64,000 nt of DNA from Pyrus communis (lineage: Eukaryota; Streptophyta; Magnoliopsida; Rosales; Rosaceae): positions 23,830,119-23,894,118 of the forward strand of contig NC_084816.1 in the NCBI RefSeq assembly GCF_963583255.1, given 5' to 3'. Every line of letters starts with the position of its first letter. Position 1 is the first letter of the stretch. Made by a program: the position numbers and the translations under genes. This document shows positions 46,816 to 57,800 of the stretch, one piece after another. The notes beneath the pieces were generated by a model. That model was given only the letters and a program-made list of their open reading frames with translations. It made no database searches and was not told the origin of the DNA.

Positions 46816-48485
46816 ATGCTACGACTGCTATATAATTTGTCAAGAAATATGGATATCAGAGTTTCCGAAGTCCTTTAGCGAGTTCGATTTTACTCTGATG
46901 TAGTGAAATTTTCCTATATTCCACCTGCATCTTCGTAACGATGTAGTAGCTTAATAACTTTCTTGGAGGTGTGTAATGTAAGGTCCTTTCCCTAAACCCT
47001 TCATCCAACTGATTATTTATCTTGTTAATTTGTCAGTGAGGAAGCCTTTATCATTGAACTTGAGTTAGGGTTGGCAAAAGCCCATATGATCCAATTTGCT
47101 TAAATTGCTCCCCCACAGCCCCCTATTTTTTGGGCCTGTTGGATCATAAGATTAAGAACCACAAAACTGCTTTTTTGGAAAGTTGTTTTGATCATTGTTA
47201 GTATTTGTCTCTACTTGCTCTAGAAACCGCACATACATCGCAGTCGACAACTTCTCACACGAAAAAAAATGTTGACATTTGAAGGAAAGTCCTCTTGTGC
47301 TTACCACTCATTAGGGACTAGATATATCTTCGATTGTATGATAGATTAACTTGCCTCACACGAAAAAATAACATGTCATCACGGATAATCCTCGTGTTTT
47401 GAGGACTCACCAAGGACTAGATGTATGCTCGGTTATATGGCAAATTGACTTGCATAAATACGATAAAATATGTTCTAAGCAAGGCATAAACCGTCTTCTG
47501 CTTACAACACTCACAAATTACAAGATACATCTCCGATTGTAGAGCAGATTCTCTTCTCACGCACACCTCACCTCCTATTCCTCTATCTCTGGTGGTAGGA
47601 TATATTCTCTTCTCACTCACTCCTCGCCCCAGTACTCGAAGAAGGAAGCTCATTTTGTGTGGAAGGTGGAGTAGCTGGATGAAAAGGACATGTGACGGAA
47701 GTTAAATAAATGTGGAGGCAAAAAGATTGCAAGCTTTAACAGTCTCAACTATATCAAGTGTGGCAAGTGTGCCATGTCCAAAAACCAAGATAGGGAATGT
47801 GGGGGTGTTTTAGTTGTTGGGGTGGTTGTGCCATGATCATCTGTGGGGCGTCATTGCTTATGCCAGATGGGGTTGCAGGCTTTGCTTTCTTGCTTCCTGC
47901 TCAATATTACCTGCCAAATTCATTCTTCCAGATAACAATGCCATCTGCATTGAGAGTACGGCTCTTTCCCCTCCAAATTCTCCTTTCCTTTCCTTCCCTC
48001 CAATTTAAACGGTCATAATTAAGTCACGTCAACATTTTGTGTTAATTTCTTTATAAAGAAAGAAAGACAAAGAGGAAAATGAGGGAAGAGAGGAAGGAAT
48101 TTGGAGGAAGAGAATCACACTCCCTGCATTGATACTGTGTGTGTATATATATATACCCACACACACACACAGAGTATTTGCCTAATATATATACACACAG
48201 TACTTGCTTATATTTTGGTGAATATTGATTGTTTCCGACTCACTACAAATCATAGTCTGACACATTTATAATTATTATTTTCACAATCAAACCAAATCTA
48301 TCCATTAGGAAACTTCATCAATGCGTGAAGAACCTCTATAATACTAGGCAAGTTTATGTGCATGTGTTAACATTGTGATTTTGTCTGCAAAGAATTGACA
48401 ACTTTTTTACACATAAAGGGTCGAGCTTTTTAATATTTTGGTATAATTAGTTTTGATATATATACCATGTCTTGTAATAATTTAA
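46816..48485. other. Intergenic with weak tandem repeats and microsatellites
   Basis: About 47256-47560 shows roughly three diverged units of about 98 bp sharing CTCACACGAAAAAA, GGACTAGAT and GATT(A/G)ACTTGC. CA/TA microsatellites occur at about 48136-48200. No gene supported. Confidence 0.5.
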
Positions 48486-48701
48486 GGAAAATGATCCTTG
48501 CCAGATTCTTGTCCTAGGGATCCTAGGAATCCCGTGATCGTGATCGTTCATCGTATATCGTGCAGTCAGTTTTTGTTAGATACTATTTATACTTAATTTT
48601 TTGAATTTTAAAATTTGAAATGATTTCTGACCACACGATGTACGATGAACGGTCACAATCATGGGATCCCTAGGAAAAGGATCCCGCGAGGATCCTTTCC
48701 C
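48486..48701. mobile_element. MITE family 1, copy 1, with 9-bp target duplication
   Basis: ATAATTTAA at 48477-48485 and 48702-48710 flanks a 216-bp foldback element. Left arm GGAAAATGATCCTTGCC...CCCGTGATCGTGATCGTTCATCG is mirrored by CGATGAACGGTCACAATCATGGG...GGATCCTTTCCC on the right. The core is AT-rich and non-coding. The 9-bp duplication suggests Mutator-like mobilisation. Confidence 0.8.
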
Positions 48702-48727
48702 ATAATTTAAAGCATTATTCTAAAAAT

Positions 48728-49185
48728 CCCCGTCTAGCACCACCTAGGACCCACCCCGATTAATGCTTAGGCGTTTGAAAATTAAGAAAGGGCTCCTAGA
48801 CCTGCTGAGGTGCCTGCCTAGACCACCTAGGCACCCGCCCAGACCTGCCTAGACACTTGCCTAAATTGCAACTCACTTAGATAGAAAATAGATAACTTTC
48901 CTTTTGCATTTTATTGTTTCCAATAAATTGTAAGAGACTTATTGAACACTTAAATAAACATACATTACATGTTTGCTCCCCATGTTTTCATTATGTTCCA
49001 ATACTTCATAATATATATGTTATTCTATTTTATAGTTTATGATGAAATTATATATATTTTAAGTATAAACAGACAATTATTTACACGAAATACAATAGAT
49101 TTACTTAAATTCGCCTAGTCCGCAGAGGCACCCGCCTAGTTGCCTAGACGCTAAGCCTTAGCCCGCCATCTAAGTAGTGCCTATC
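48728..49185. repeat. Dispersed repeat rich in GCCTAG motifs
   Basis: Clusters of CCTAGGC/GCCTAGAC words at both ends (48730-48870 and 49115-49190) enclose an AT-rich middle. This looks like a degenerate non-autonomous transposon, but clear termini and a target duplication were not found. Confidence 0.35.
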
Positions 49186-49292
49186 GTCTTTTAGAACTTG
49201 ATTTAAAGCAATTACCTAGTTTTTTTATTTTTTTATTTTTTTATTTTTATTTTTTACTTGTTTGACACCCTTTTGGTGGCGTTGCATTGCAG

Positions 49293-49378
49293 AGTGGCTT
49301 TTCTTGGTAAACTTTTTGACTCCAGCCAGGCAGCTTCTGAAACCAAGAAAGGACCAAAGCACGGAGGAGTGAAGAACA
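49293..49378 (+). other. Orphan exon-like segment
   Basis: After TTGCATTGCAG an open stretch encodes VAFLGKLFDSSQAA and KKGPKHGGVKNK, ending near a GTTAGTAAC donor-like site. The codons look protein-like and Lys-rich, but I do not recognise the product and see no partner exons. It could be a captured exon or chance. Confidence 0.2.
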
Positions 49379-50856
49379 AGTTAGTAACTTTTGTTTTACC
49401 AGTTCCTTTGACTCTCCAATTCAGTGAAACTGGTTTGTTTTGTTATGGACTAAGTGTACGGATTAATATTCACTTCGGATTTCAGTGTTCAGAGCTTGTT
49501 GACTGAATGAGAGATCCAAATCGCTCAATTTCAATCTGACGGCCCCCATCAGCCCATCTATTGACTCACTTCACAAAATCCAAAAACTTGAACGGTCCGG
49601 ATCATTTTTTTTTTCTCTCTCTCTCTTTTATACAGTTCCTATCTTTAGATCCGAAGACTTCAAACACAGAAATCCGAAATAGATCTCATTCCCTGAGAAT
49701 ACCATCTTTCTTTGGCTCCAAGACTCCCAACATCCAACGAAAAGGAGAGGAAGTTTGAAGAATGTCATTGGGATTTTTAATTTATTGTCATAATTTCTTT
49801 GTGCAGTGGAATTGAGAGGTGAATGAAATTATGCAACTTCATAAAAGATTTTGGTAGGATATTAATTAATTAAAAATAGTGGGTGTAGTGTAGAAATAAA
49901 CTCTTAACAAATTAGCTAAGAATAGAAGGTTTTGAAGAACATTTGGCAGCCTACATAAATAGAAAAGTTAACAGAAAAAAATTATAGAAAGTAAAAGTTA
50001 CCCATACCATCTCTTACCATCATACTTGCACATACTTAGAGACCACAATAAACTCTTGTTATTGTGGGATTTTGAGCTTTTGTGAGCTTTTATGTAGCTC
50101 CAAAATCCCAAATCAAATCTGAGTTTGTATTAGTGATAGTTTTTCTTTCCCAAAACATTTCTCCAAATGAAAAAAAAAAAAAAATACCTCAATCATATTT
50201 TTGGAGCAATTTTTTAGTAGTTTAATTGTGAAGTTCATGATCAGGTTGTTTCTAGCGACATGTTTACTTATTTGAGAATAGACGTGTGATGTGAAAAAGT
50301 TAAGGTTTCATCATAAAACTAATTGACAGTATGAGGTGTGGACCAACTATTTATAAGCATATGCAAGGTTGGAAGATCCTTTCTTCCATCAATGTAAGAT
50401 TTATTCTCAACACGCGACCTTACATGTGGCGAATTTTCAAGCATGACATGTGAAAAATACAAATCAGGTGACGTGAAGTATGAGTGGCCGTTGGGCTTCA
50501 CGCATGAGACAACATGCTCTGATAACAAGAAGAAATTTGAGGTGCTATCATAAAACCAATTAGCAATATGAGGAACAGCTCAACTACTAGCAAGATCCAT
50601 TCTTCCATCAATGTGAGATTCATCATCAACAAAATGACAATTCATCGTTTTTCCAGTATTGGATTACTGATTGCAATGTAAAATCATGAATCAAAATAAC
50701 TTAAAAATAAAAACAATTTCGAACTCTATCCAATTCTAAGTTAGTAAATAACTAAATACTACGAGAGAAACTACCCCCAAATTAAATTACAATATTCTCC
50801 CTTGTGAGTAGGAATCCGAGTCCTCATAAAAACGACAAGCAGTAGCCTTTTCTTGT
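49379..50856. other. Intergenic, no gene seen
   Basis: AT-rich spacer with an A-run near 50169 and two similar segments (near 50309-50400 and 50540-50630) sharing ATCATAAAACTAATTG / ATCATAAAACCAATTAG and CTTCCATCAATGT(A/G)AGATT, a weak direct duplication. No gene supported. Confidence 0.45.
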
Positions 50857-51073
50857 GGAAATCCTTGCCGGATTCTTTCCTGGGATCTTAGGCATCCCGT
50901 GATCGTGACTGTTTATCATACATTATGCAGACAATTTTAGTTAGGTACTATTTATATTTAATTTTAAATCTTAAATTTTAAAATAATTTCTGATTGCATG
51001 ATATACGATGAACAATCACGATTATAAGATTCTCAAAATCCCCAGAAAAAAGATCCGACGATAATCCTCTTCC
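50857..51073. mobile_element. MITE family 1, copy 2
   Basis: A 217-bp foldback element of the same family as 48486-48701: left GGAAATCCTTGCCGGATTC...CCCGTGATCGTGACTGTT, right AACAATCACGATT...ATCCTCTTCC. Flanks TTTTCTTGT (50848-50856) and TTTTCTTGC (51074-51082) are a 9-bp target duplication with one mismatch. It lies about 650 bp upstream of the LRR gene. Confidence 0.75.
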
Positions 51074-51677
51074 TTTTCTTGCAAGAAGAAAACCAAACCC
51101 AGCTGGCAAATACGGAAATACCCACCTCCCTAAGTTCCACGTCAGATCAAAAGTCTCACGTCAAACCGCAAGCTCACATGATCCCCGCCCTCTTAGTTCG
51201 CCAACCTGGATCCCGAACCTGAGGCCCCACCCGCCACGTAGGCTCGGACAACCGTTTAACCCCGAACCCAACTCCCAGTAAAGAAACAAAAACAGTAACA
51301 TTTTAATAATAATAAAAATAAAATAAAATAAAAGTAAAAATTAAAAATCGAAGAGCTCAGCCTCCTCAGTGGCTCTGTTTACTGTATAGCAGCTGAGTGA
51401 GTGATTGCGTCTTCTCTGAGAAGCCAAAAATATTCAGAAAAATTTAGAAATTAAAAAGCAGAAATCTTTCGAGAAAATCTGAGCTCGAGTAGAATTAGAA
51501 TACAAGATTCGATCGATTGCCTTCTTCTCCAAGCCACCATCTGTTTTTTTTCTGGATGCTTAATATTTCCCACTATTAAAGTTATCACCGCTCTGTGATT
51601 TCCCACGAGAAATCTGTAGCTTCTCTCACGGAAAAGTGCTTTATTTCCCCCATTAAAAGCACTTTCTTTCTCCCCGC

Positions 51678-51684
51678 TATAAAA
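51678..51684 (+). promoter_or_regulatory. TATA box of LRR gene
   Basis: CGCTATAAAACCC lies 59 bp upstream of the ATG at 51737, in a GC-richer context than the surrounding spacer. Spacing fits a short leader of about 25-30 nt. Confidence 0.6.
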
Positions 51685-51736
51685 CCCATATCGCCAGGTC
51701 CATTTCTGTCACTCACAGTCTCAGAGCTCGCTTCCA

Positions 51737-52954
51737 ATGGCGGAAAAGCAGAGGAGTAATGGGTTTGTGTGCACAGTGTTCTTCCTCTGTTTGATTCAAT
51801 GGAACCCCATTCCGATTCCAATCGCCGTCGCCATTCTCGACCCGGTTGATTTCTTGGCTTTGCAGTCGATTAGGAAGTCGCTGGAAGACATGCCGGGATC
51901 AAAGTATTTCGCCTCCTGGGACTTCACCTCCGACCCCTGCAACTTCGCCGGCGTTTACTGCGATTCCGACAAGGTTATTTCCCTCAATCTCGGCGACCCA
52001 AGAGCCGGTGCGCCGGGTCTGACGGGTCGGCTCGACCCGGCAATCGGCAAGCTCTCCGCCCTCGCTGAGCTATCAATCGTTCCGGGTCGGATCTTCGGCA
52101 CCCTGCCCCAATCGATATCCCAGCTCAAGAGCCTCCGGTTCCTCGCAGTCAGCCGCAACTTCATCTCCGGTCAGATTCCGCCGAGTCTCGGCCAGCTCCG
52201 CAACCTCAGAACACTCGACCTAAGCTACAACCAATTCGCCGGAGCAATCCCCGGCTCCGTCGCAGCCCTCCCGGAGCTCTCCAACCTCATCCTCTGCCAC
52301 AACCGCCTTTCCGGTTCGGTCCCTCCCTTCACCTCCCAAACCCTGTCCCGACTCGACTTAAAGCACAACGACCTCTCCGGTTCGCTCACTCTCAACTCCC
52401 TCCCTCCCTCTCTCCAATACCTCTCTCTCTCCTGGAACCGGCTCTCCGGTCCGGTCGACCGCCTCCTGAACCGGCTCGACCAGCTCAACTACCTCGACCT
52501 CAGCATGAACCAGTTCACGGGCACAATCCCGGGTCGGATCCTCACCTTCCCAATCACAAACCTCCAATTGCAGCGAAACTTGTTTTCGGGTCGGATCGCA
52601 CCGGAGGGTCAAGTTTCAATCGCCAACGTCGATCTCAGCTACAACCGACTATCCGGTGAAATCTCGCCGTTGTTTTCGACCGTACAGAGTCTCTACTTGA
52701 ATAACAACCGGTTCACGGGTCAGGTTCCAGGTAGCTTCGTGGACCGGCTATTGGCGGCGAATATACAGGTACTGTATTTACAGCACAATTTTCTGACGGG
52801 GATCCAGATCAATCCGACGGCTGAAATTCCGGTTAGCAGCTCGGTGTGTCTGCAGTATAATTGCATGGTCCCGCCCGTACAGACGCCGTGCCCGCTCAAG
52901 GCCGGGAAGCAGAAGGCTAGGCCGACGGCGCAGTGTAACGACTGGAGGGGGTAA
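51737..52954 (+). CDS. Secreted leucine-rich-repeat protein, single exon
   Basis: A 405-residue intronless protein with an N-terminal hydrophobic segment (about 10-32, probable signal peptide), an LRR N-cap (SWDFTSDPCNFAGVYC), then about ten plant-type extracellular LRRs, for example LRTLDLSYNQFAGAIPGSV and LNYLDLSMNQFTGTIPG. A Cys-containing C-cap follows (CLQYNCMVPPVQTPCPL), and the protein ends QCNDWRG. No transmembrane or kinase domain follows, so it is likely apoplastic. It resembles a small conserved group of plant LRR proteins related to TOO MANY MOUTHS-like or AT4G03010-type proteins (recollection). Molecular role and partner are unknown. The coding region is notably GC-rich compared with its flanks. 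The start is supported by the TATA box 53 bp before it. Confidence 0.88.
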   Translation: MAEKQRSNGFVCTVFFLCLIQWNPIPIPIAVAILDPVDFLALQSIRKSLEDMPGSKYFASWDFTSDPCNFAGVYCDSDKVISLNLGDPRAGAPGLTGRLDPAIGKLSALAELSIVPGRIFGTLPQSISQLKSLRFLAVSRNFISGQIPPSLGQLRNLRTLDLSYNQFAGAIPGSVAALPELSNLILCHNRLSGSVPPFTSQTLSRLDLKHNDLSGSLTLNSLPPSLQYLSLSWNRLSGPVDRLLNRLDQLNYLDLSMNQFTGTIPGRILTFPITNLQLQRNLFSGRIAPEGQVSIANVDLSYNRLSGEISPLFSTVQSLYLNNNRFTGQVPGSFVDRLLAANIQVLYLQHNFLTGIQINPTAEIPVSSSVCLQYNCMVPPVQTPCPLKAGKQKARPTAQCNDWRG

Positions 52955-53399
52955 AGTAGGAAATTCCGATGGGGTTTAATTTTGTTTATTTTTCTTTAAA
53001 AAGGAGAATTATATTTTGATTAATATTTTGTTGTGTTTTGTGGGGTGGGGGATATTTTAGATTCATTTATTTTTTTTTTGGGGGGGGGGAATTATGAATA
53101 AGAAAAGATTGTGGATAGTCAGAAATAGTGTAAAAATGTACGGGAAATTCATGCTCTACTATTTTATTATTAAATATGATGAAATTTTTGGCAAGGACAT
53201 GGAATGTTTGTTGGTGTGTATGTGTTACTATTCTCATAATTAAATAACTAATATGTACATCTTTCCTTTTATAATTAATAATTGTCATATCTAAACTGAA
53301 GTTTTTCGGTAATGAAGTAGAGACCGTGTGCCAGAGCAAATCTTCATCTACTATTGATTCATTTGTGTTCTGCATTATTATTCTCTTTTGAATTGATGA

Positions 53400-53545
53400 T
53401 TATGAGTGAGTTTGGTTTCATTCAGTTCGATTTTCGTCAAAATCAAAAATCAAATCAAAATTACTATCGATTTAGTTTGATATGATTTTGGAATTTGTAA
53501 TTCGGTTTGGTTTGATTTTAGGTTGGATTTCGGTTTTTTTCTTTA
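53400..53545. repeat. Low-complexity GGTTTGGTTT-type repeat
   Basis: Degenerate repetition of TCGATTT / AATCAAAA then TTCGGTTTGGTTTGATTTTAGG words, a common signature of small plant transposon debris. No termini defined. Confidence 0.4.
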
Positions 53546-53717
53546 TTTTTTTTTTCTTATACTTTTTGAACTAGAAATTGGAGAGAAAATGAAGGAAAAA
53601 AAATCTAGGGAATAAAGCTTTCAACATATTTGGGTTTAAAGTTAGGTTTACTTAGCCTTGGATTGAAATTAGGCTAACAGCCAACTTGGAATCAAGTTTG
53701 GAAAATGAATATCCAAC

Positions 53718-54839
53718 TGTTTGGGCCCGAAATATTATTGCTGGGCCGAGCAGCAGGATGTGCTCGGCCCAAGGAGATGATAAATACTATGGGCCGAATA
53801 ATAAGGCCCGGGCCAGCTGGCAGGGTCGGCCAGATCCCATCAGAGGTAATCCGGATAAATAGAAAGGTCGAGGAAACCTGATGCAATTAGGATTCTCGAC
53901 CAGCAAGGAATGAAGTCCCGAAAAGAAGGAAAATTCAGAATCCCAGTAGGAGTAGGATTGTTCGAGGAAGAGGCGAATTGGGAAAAGGACTCCCGATCCA
54001 AATCGGAGTCAGATTCAAGGAATGGGGGACTATAAATACAAGAAATCATGCAACAGAAAAGGACCTTCAACTCAGCATACAATTGCCCTGCGCAAAACCT
54101 CTCAATCACCTTGAGATTTTTCCTTTTCTTTTTCCTGCCGACACACCTTCAGTTTGGATAAACAGCACTGTGGAAGCAACCGGCGAGCACCTTCAGTTTG
54201 GATAAACAGCACTGCTGCCGCAGGATCAGCCGACCAAGAGGCATCTTCAGTTTGGATAAACAGCACTGCGTCGAGGCCGACCGATTATCTATCCAAGTCT
54301 CGGTCGAGGAAGGTTTTCGAACCTTTGTTGGCAGAGGTCACCTTACTAAGCTTTCTCGGCATAGTTAGGTGTTACGAATTACATTGCTCGGCGTACTGGT
54401 TGCCGAGTGGTTTTATGATTGGATACTCACAGGTGAGTTTCAGGGTTCGGCATTCCGACGGCCGAACTACGTTTACCATCAAGACATATATCACGTTCGA
54501 GTACCTGTGCCCATACACCTTGGTCTCGATTCGACGTGCTTATACTCTCACGAATATAATCACAGTGACCGAATCGGGCTCCGACGATTATTGAACTCCG
54601 CAGAATTGGCAGCCTTGTCTTCAGGCTGTAGAACTCAGAGACCGAGAGCGTTCCTTCCTCGGTCGCAATCGCAAGATACAGAAGTCAACGACGCGCTCCA
54701 AGCGATATCAACAAATTGTACTCCTCGGCCGAGCTCGGCCGACGAGTTGGCACGCCCCGCATTCAACCGAAGGACGTAGTTAGCTTACTAGTTGCTCGGC
54801 CTGCGCGCCACGTAGGTCTTGTAATTATTAGGGTCAACA
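53718..54839 (+). repeat. 5' LTR of Tat-type Ty3/gypsy element (1,122 bp)
   Basis: Starts TGTTTGGGCCCGAAAT and ends TTAGGGTCAACA directly before the primer site, with TGTT/AACA termini. A TATA box lies at 54031-54038. A 27-bp word CACCTTCAGTTTGGATAAAC... occurs three times at 54144, 54188 and 54242. GC-rich CTCGGCC words recur through the LTR and the internal region, a compositional signature of this element. The right LTR is outside the window, so the start is inferred. Confidence 0.7.
54031..54038 (+). promoter_or_regulatory. TATA box in the gypsy LTR
   Basis: GGGGACTATAAATACAAG is a well-formed TATA box and would place the transcript start near 54060, leaving about 780 bp of R-U5 in the LTR. 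Confidence 0.6.
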
Positions 54840-54842
54840 TTT

Positions 54843-54861
54843 TGGCACGCCCAGTGGGACC
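54843..54861 (+). other. Primer-binding site of the gypsy element
   Basis: Three bases after the LTR end the sequence reads TGGCACGCCCAGTGGGACC. The leading TGG complements a tRNA CCA end. The primer tRNA is not certain; an arginine tRNA is possible from the Tat-clade pattern. Confidence 0.55.
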
Positions 54862-54885
54862 ATTTGTGCTAAACCTTCGGAGTTC

Positions 54886-57800
54886 ATGACCATTGAGACA
54901 CGGTCTACGAAGCAGAAAACAACCATGGGAAAGTCAACGACTGACTTGCCAGTGCAAGGCCTTGGGCAGGATTTGCACTCTACAAAAAATCCGATCATAA
55001 TTGCGCCGCCCGAGGCCACAAGTGTAACACGCCGAGAGAATGAGGTCTGTCTCGGCGGGCAACCTTACAACCCCGCAGTCCCGAATCAAACAGCTGGGAT
55101 GTTCATGGAAGGGATTGTGGAAGATTGTGATGACGATGGTGGGGAAGGTTCCGATCCACCAACTAGGACATTCCTTCGGAGACGACTAGATGAACAATAT
55201 CGTCAGGTCGAGCAGTCGATTGGTCAGAAGATGAATGATTTGCTAGACGCAATACGTAGTAACAGCGATACACAGACCAGAATGCTTGAACTACTGGTTA
55301 GTAAAGCCTTCGAAGATGGCCAGGTCGGCCAGCCTCGGCAGCTCCCGACTAATTTGCCCATCCCAGCCGAGAGAGGGTCCGCTCGGCCACAACCAGTCCT
55401 CTTGGAAAGAAGAGGACCAGGAAATAGAGCCGAGGGACCAAGCCAGGGAGAAGAAGCCGCTTCCGTAAACATCACCGAAGTCCAGAGAATGATTGACTCG
55501 GCCCTGAAGAAAGGGCCGAAGTTTCCAAAGTTTATCCATCCATACCCAGCTTATGTAGAAAGGTTTGAATACCCACGAGGATTTAAGATCCCCGATTTCA
55601 GCCTCTTCGCCGGAGAATCATCTTTATCCTCACTAGAACATGTGGCTCGGTTCACAGCGCAGTGTGGGGACGTCAATAGCGATTTCTACAAACTACGGTT
55701 GTTTAACTTTTCACTGACAGGCTCAGCTTTCGCCTGGTACATTAATCTTCCACCCAACTCCGTGCAAAGTTGGGAAGAGTTGGTCGAAAAGTTCCATGAA
55801 CAATTTTATCGGCCAGGGATGGAGATGTCCGTATCGTCGTTGGCCAGGATGGCTCAAGCATCTGACGAATCTCCAATGGAATACCTAACAAGGTTTAAGT
55901 CGGCCAGGAATTGGTGCCGAGTACCACTCCCGGAGGTGGAGTTCGTCAGGATCGCCCTTAACGGATTAGACGTGGAGTACAAAAAGAAGTTTCTGGGGGC
56001 AAATATTCGAGATATGTACGAACTTGCTCAACACGTCGAACAATATGAGTATCTGCTCCGAGAAGAAAAGATATCCAAGTCACCATCCCGGGGGACGTTG
56101 TATAAGAACCCCACGGTGAGCTATGCATCGGCCGAAAGTGAAGACCCTCAGTATGTTAGTGTGGATGCGGCCGAGATAATAATAGACAAACCCTATGTTT
56201 GCAAGGCCTTGGCGCAAGTAAATACCAAAGACGCCAAAACCCGTTTGGCCACCGAGGAAACGAGTAAGTCATCAAAAGTATACACTTTTGATATCACCAA
56301 GGCTGATGCAATTTTCGATCAATTATTGGCAGCAAAAATCATCAAGCTTCGGCCGGGACATACTATCCCTAAGGCCGATGAATTAAAAGGAAAGATATAC
56401 TGCAAATATCATAATTCTAATAAGCATGCAACCAATAATTGTGTTGTGTTCCGGGACACAATTCAAAGTTGGATCGAAAAAGGAAAGTTGAAATTTCCGG
56501 AAAAGATGGCGGTCGATGTTAATCCTTTCCCTTCCACAACGATTGGTATGGTGGATGCTCACCTTCCCAGAAACAAAGGGAAGGCCGAATATGTCCCGGT
56601 GCAGCATATCCGTAAAGGGAATGGTCAAACAAGACTAAAGCTTGATATATTTTCAAATGCACCACCAACGGAACAATCGGTGCGACCCGCCGATGAGCCG
56701 ATGACGAGGTCAAATTCCGACGAAACTTGTGGATCGAAGGTTTTATGTGACCATTGTAAAACAACAGTTGAACCTGGGAAGAAATCTTCAACCCCACCAA
56801 CGGCCCCTACGGCGTCATCAAAGGGATTAGGTCCACGACGTCAAGTGTTCGACCGACTCGGCCCACAAGTAAAGCCGAAAGAACAGACCTCGGTCAGGCG
56901 GCGTCTTGACTTCGCCGCACCCTTCTATAATGAGGATTATTATTCGCGCAATGCCAACCGTTCGGGCTCGCCAGTTGATCGCAAAACTTTCAAACCACCA
57001 AGGACATCGGATCAACGCTGGTACAGTTACAATTCTCCGACAGGTTTGTATACGGCGCTGTCCAAATCCCAAAAACGTCGTCGTCAACGGATAGATTGCA
57101 TGGCTCGGCGACGAGAAGCGCAGGCCAGCCCGGCCAACAAATGGCAACCAAAAAAGGTCGTGGAAGATAGTAGCGAACGGCCAACCCCGACTATCATGAC
57201 CGAGTTAGCCGAAGGCAAGAAAGTAGCGGATGCTGATTTCGAGACCACCATTGAGGAGGCTGAGAAACGTATTAAGATCCTTCTCCGGCCAGGGGAAACG
57301 AGAGCTCGTCTAGAGTACTTTACACAAGAGGCCGAAAGGAAACTTTCTCCGTTACCACCGCGCGAGCCGTTTATCAAAATACGGCGCAACTTACACCCTC
57401 CATTCCTCGGTGCATCCATGGAATACATGCGAGAATTTCATAAGAAATACTCCGCAAATGATTTGTACGGACTCCCCAAGGCATGTCAGGAAGCCCTCGA
57501 CTTAGCGCTGACTTGTCCTGATGCCGAGCAAATTATCCAGAAAACTTCTGATCCAGCCATTAAAGCTCGGTTTCAACATATACGGGAGGCTCGGGTCCTG
57601 GGTTTTGAGGTCGATCCTTATACAGATATCGACACCGCCGAATTACCCTTCTCGCTTGAAGACCTCCAGCATTTACGTTATCATTTCGAAGTTTTCTCGG
57701 CTGTATCGCTTTTCGGCCTCACGGCCGACGAGGAACAACGGATAGCACGGTTGGATACGTATCTAGACACGAGGAACGCCCGTATTGCCTATGAAGAACG

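Noticed and set aside
47797..48018. 73-residue ORF (MWGCFSCWGGCAMIICG...)
   Set aside because: Cys/Trp-rich and superficially like a secreted peptide, but without splice signals, family resemblance or promoter; adjacent to repeats.
52225..52612. Minus-strand ORFs opposite the LRR gene
   Set aside because: Antisense shadows of the GC-rich LRR coding region.
54154..54779. ORFs of 146 and 136 residues before the gag start
   Set aside because: They lie in the LTR, include its repeated motif and precede the primer-binding site, so they are not part of the Gag frame.
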